64,000 bases of DNA, taken from Thermoflavimicrobium daqui (lineage in GTDB: Bacteria; Bacillota; Bacilli; Thermoactinomycetales; Thermoactinomycetaceae). This document shows, piece by piece, positions 62,580-64,000 of this stretch; within the stretch, counting starts at the first letter, position 1; every line of letters starts with the position of its first letter. Position numbers and translations under genes: made by a program. The stretch covers positions 62,001-126,000 of the forward strand of contig NZ_KZ845668.1 in the NCBI RefSeq assembly GCF_003313465.1, read 5' to 3'. The notes beneath the pieces are model-generated. The model was not told the origin of the DNA. It searched no databases and worked only from the letters and a program-made list of their open reading frames with translations.

Positions 62580-62615
62580 GAAAGGAGGTAATCCTGTTGT
62601 TTCTAACATAGGCAC
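62580..62615 (+). promoter_or_regulatory. Orphan Shine-Dalgarno leader motif upstream of htrC
   Basis: AGAAAGGAGGTAATCC is an almost complete match to the 16S rRNA 3' end, followed by TGTTG and, further on, ACATAGG. No gene starts here, and htrC begins about 100 bases later with its own AGGAG. A TATAAT lies about 50 bases upstream. Confidence 0.4.
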
Positions 62616-62701
62616 TTGTTATATCTTCCATTACCCACCATATATACACAGCAGTTATGTCTCTTTTTGTCTATGTTTTAATAACAGGAGACCACAAACA
62701 T

Positions 62702-63871
62702 ATGGGTTTTTATGATAATCGAAGTCAAAGAACCTCTCCACTTTTAATTGCAGTGATTTCAGCAATTATTGGCGGACTGATCGTATTACTGTTTACTCCC
62801 TTGCTTATTCAAAGTGGCGTTATCAAACTTCCTACAACGAATCAAGTTAGCAAGGCACCTGGTCCTACTCAAGTAACTACTGTTAAAGTAAATACAGATA
62901 TTACTAAAGCTGTAGATAAAGTTCGCCCCGCTGTTGTTGGAGTTGAAAGTATTCGCAAGGCAGATGGTTTCTTTTCAGAAGAAGAGCGTGAATCCGGATC
63001 AGGAATTATTTTTGAAAAAAGAAATGGCAAAGCGCTGGTGGTCACGAATCATCATGTCATCGAAAATAGTCGAAATGTAAGGATCGTCATTTCTACCAAT
63101 AACAATACACCCAAAGTAGTTCCAGCCAAAATCTTGGGTAAAGACAAAGTAACCGATTTAGCTGTATTAGAAATTAATGATAAATATGTGACAACCGTTG
63201 CTGAATTTGGTAACTCCGATGTCCTTAAAGCTGGTGAGCCAGCAATTGCGATAGGAAACCCATTAGGTTTAACCTTCTCTCAATCGGTAACAGTAGGTGT
63301 GATCAGTTCACCTAAACGTACTTTCCAAGCAAATGAATATATTTCAACAGATGTCATACAAACAGATGCAGCGATCAATCCTGGTAATAGTGGTGGTGCT
63401 CTGATTAATACAGCAGGTCAAGTTATAGGTATTAATACACTAAAAATTGCTGAACGAGGAGTAGAAGGGCTGGGCTTTGCAATTCCAATCAACCATGCTC
63501 GTCCGATTATTAATAACCTAATTAAGAGTGGTCGTGTACCTCGTCCTTATATTGGTGTCTCCTTCTTAGGTAACTTATATCAATTATCAGATGGAGAACG
63601 TGACTTATTAAAGTTACCTGCCAGTGTAACTGGGGGAGTAATCGTAGAATCAACCGAGCTTGCTTCCCCAGCAGCAAAGGCTGGCTTAAAACGCCTCGAT
63701 GTCATCACATCGATTAATGGTAAATCCATCAATTCTGTCGTTGACTTAAGAACCTATCTATATAATAAAACAACCATTGGCTCTACAGTTCGTTTAACAG
63801 TATATCGGGACGGAAAAAAGCAATCTGTAGAATTAGAATTACAAGAAGCACCTCCTAATTTAGCTGGATAA
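62702..63871 (+). CDS. htrC: HtrA-like serine protease HtrC
   Basis: Membrane-anchored quality-control protease of about 389 residues. Membrane helix at about 14-36 (LLIAVISAIIGGLIVLLF), a trypsin-like domain with the triad His in VVTNHHVIEN, Asp in VTDLAVLEI and Ser in INPGNSGGALIN, and one PDZ domain at about 290-385 (GLKRLDVITSINGKSI). The ATG at 62702 has AGGAG eleven bases upstream; an earlier in-frame ATG lacks a site. Position after walJ matches htrC/yyxA of B. subtilis, but here a 577-base gap with a terminator separates it from the wal operon. Confidence 0.95.
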   Translation: MGFYDNRSQRTSPLLIAVISAIIGGLIVLLFTPLLIQSGVIKLPTTNQVSKAPGPTQVTTVKVNTDITKAVDKVRPAVVGVESIRKADGFFSEEERESGSGIIFEKRNGKALVVTNHHVIENSRNVRIVISTNNNTPKVVPAKILGKDKVTDLAVLEINDKYVTTVAEFGNSDVLKAGEPAIAIGNPLGLTFSQSVTVGVISSPKRTFQANEYISTDVIQTDAAINPGNSGGALINTAGQVIGINTLKIAERGVEGLGFAIPINHARPIINNLIKSGRVPRPYIGVSFLGNLYQLSDGERDLLKLPASVTGGVIVESTELASPAAKAGLKRLDVITSINGKSINSVVDLRTYLYNKTTIGSTVRLTVYRDGKKQSVELELQEAPPNLAG

Positions 63872-63913
63872 TATGATATAAACGATACATAAAGCATTTA
63901 GTGCAAATTTTAG

Positions 63914-63950
63914 CCCAGAATCCTTTTTATTGGGATCCTGGGTTATTTTA
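63914..63950 (+). terminator. Terminator of htrC
   Basis: CCCAG-A-ATCC and GGAT-C-CTGGG pair, followed by TTATTTTA. Confidence 0.75.
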
Positions 63951-63979
63951 TCGATCATTTGGTGAAGGAGGAATATACT

Positions 63980-64000
63980 TTGATTTGGTATGCTTGTGAA
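63980..64000 (+). CDS. Start of a probable CxxH/CxxC protein (cut by window edge)
   Basis: Seven codons only: TTG then IWYACE. GAAGGAGGAA lies eight bases before the TTG. Small CxxH/CxxC proteins with this kind of N-terminus commonly stand between htrC and rlmH in Bacillales, so position drives the call. Confidence 0.5.

Overview
The window is chromosomal DNA of a low-GC, endospore-forming Bacillota of the Bacillales type. Several gene blocks match the Bacillus subtilis arrangement: spo0F-fbaA-fsa-murZ, rpoE-pyrG, argS-ywiB-speB-speE-pbpG-ywhD, and walRK-yycH-yycI-walJ-htrC. A lysine-fermentation cluster and a fused isobutyryl-CoA mutase on top of this core would suit Thermoactinomycetaceae or a relative, but that placement is inference. 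No rRNA, tRNA, CRISPR array, prophage or IS transposase was seen.

Layout. 1-5.2 kb: a murZ homologue that has lost its catalytic Cys (cut by the window edge), fsa, fbaA with a structured leader, kce-kal, and spo0F behind a sigma-H promoter. 5.4-14.3 kb: accessory genes (GrpB-family protein, membrane protein, SwrC-type RND pump with an orphan degenerate response regulator, panE, ctaF) and an FMN riboswitch driving ribU. 14.4-26.6 kb: pyrG and rpoE, then an operon thl-hbd-acd-acd-meaB-tetR-icmF behind a TetR-type operator. 27-31.2 kb: an SH3 lipoprotein, a VTT membrane protein and fadF behind a FadR-like palindrome. 31.4-41.4 kb: kdd-kamA-kamB-kamC-kamD-kamE under a sigma-54 promoter, with its enhancer-binding regulator upstream. 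41.7-44.6 kb: a cell-wall hydrolase gene split by an ORF-less group II intron. 44.7-56.3 kb: argS to ywhD, a GGDEF/histidine-kinase fusion, an unknown protein and an ATP-grasp spore protein. 56.6-64 kb: the WalRK operon, htrC and the first codons of a CxxH/CxxC protein.

How the genes work together. KamA, KamDE (with reactivating factors KamB and KamC), Kdd, Kce and Kal form a complete route from L-lysine to acetoacetate and crotonyl-CoA. Thiolase, 3-hydroxyacyl-CoA dehydrogenase, two acyl-CoA dehydrogenases and FadF handle the acyl-CoA products. IcmF, with MeaB, links butyryl-CoA to isobutyryl-CoA. KamDE and IcmF both need adenosylcobalamin.

Most notable: (i) a 722-nt group II intron without a maturase gene, whose excision exactly restores the lytic transglycosylase motif and whose EBS1 pairs perfectly with the 5' exon; (ii) a syntenic MurZ without Cys115 and Arg120 equivalents; (iii) a leader motif, an orphan Shine-Dalgarno followed by CTG-TTAC, seen upstream of several unrelated genes; (iv) a small-protein gene whose Shine-Dalgarno is buried in a terminator-like hairpin; (v) two small families of intergenic repeats.
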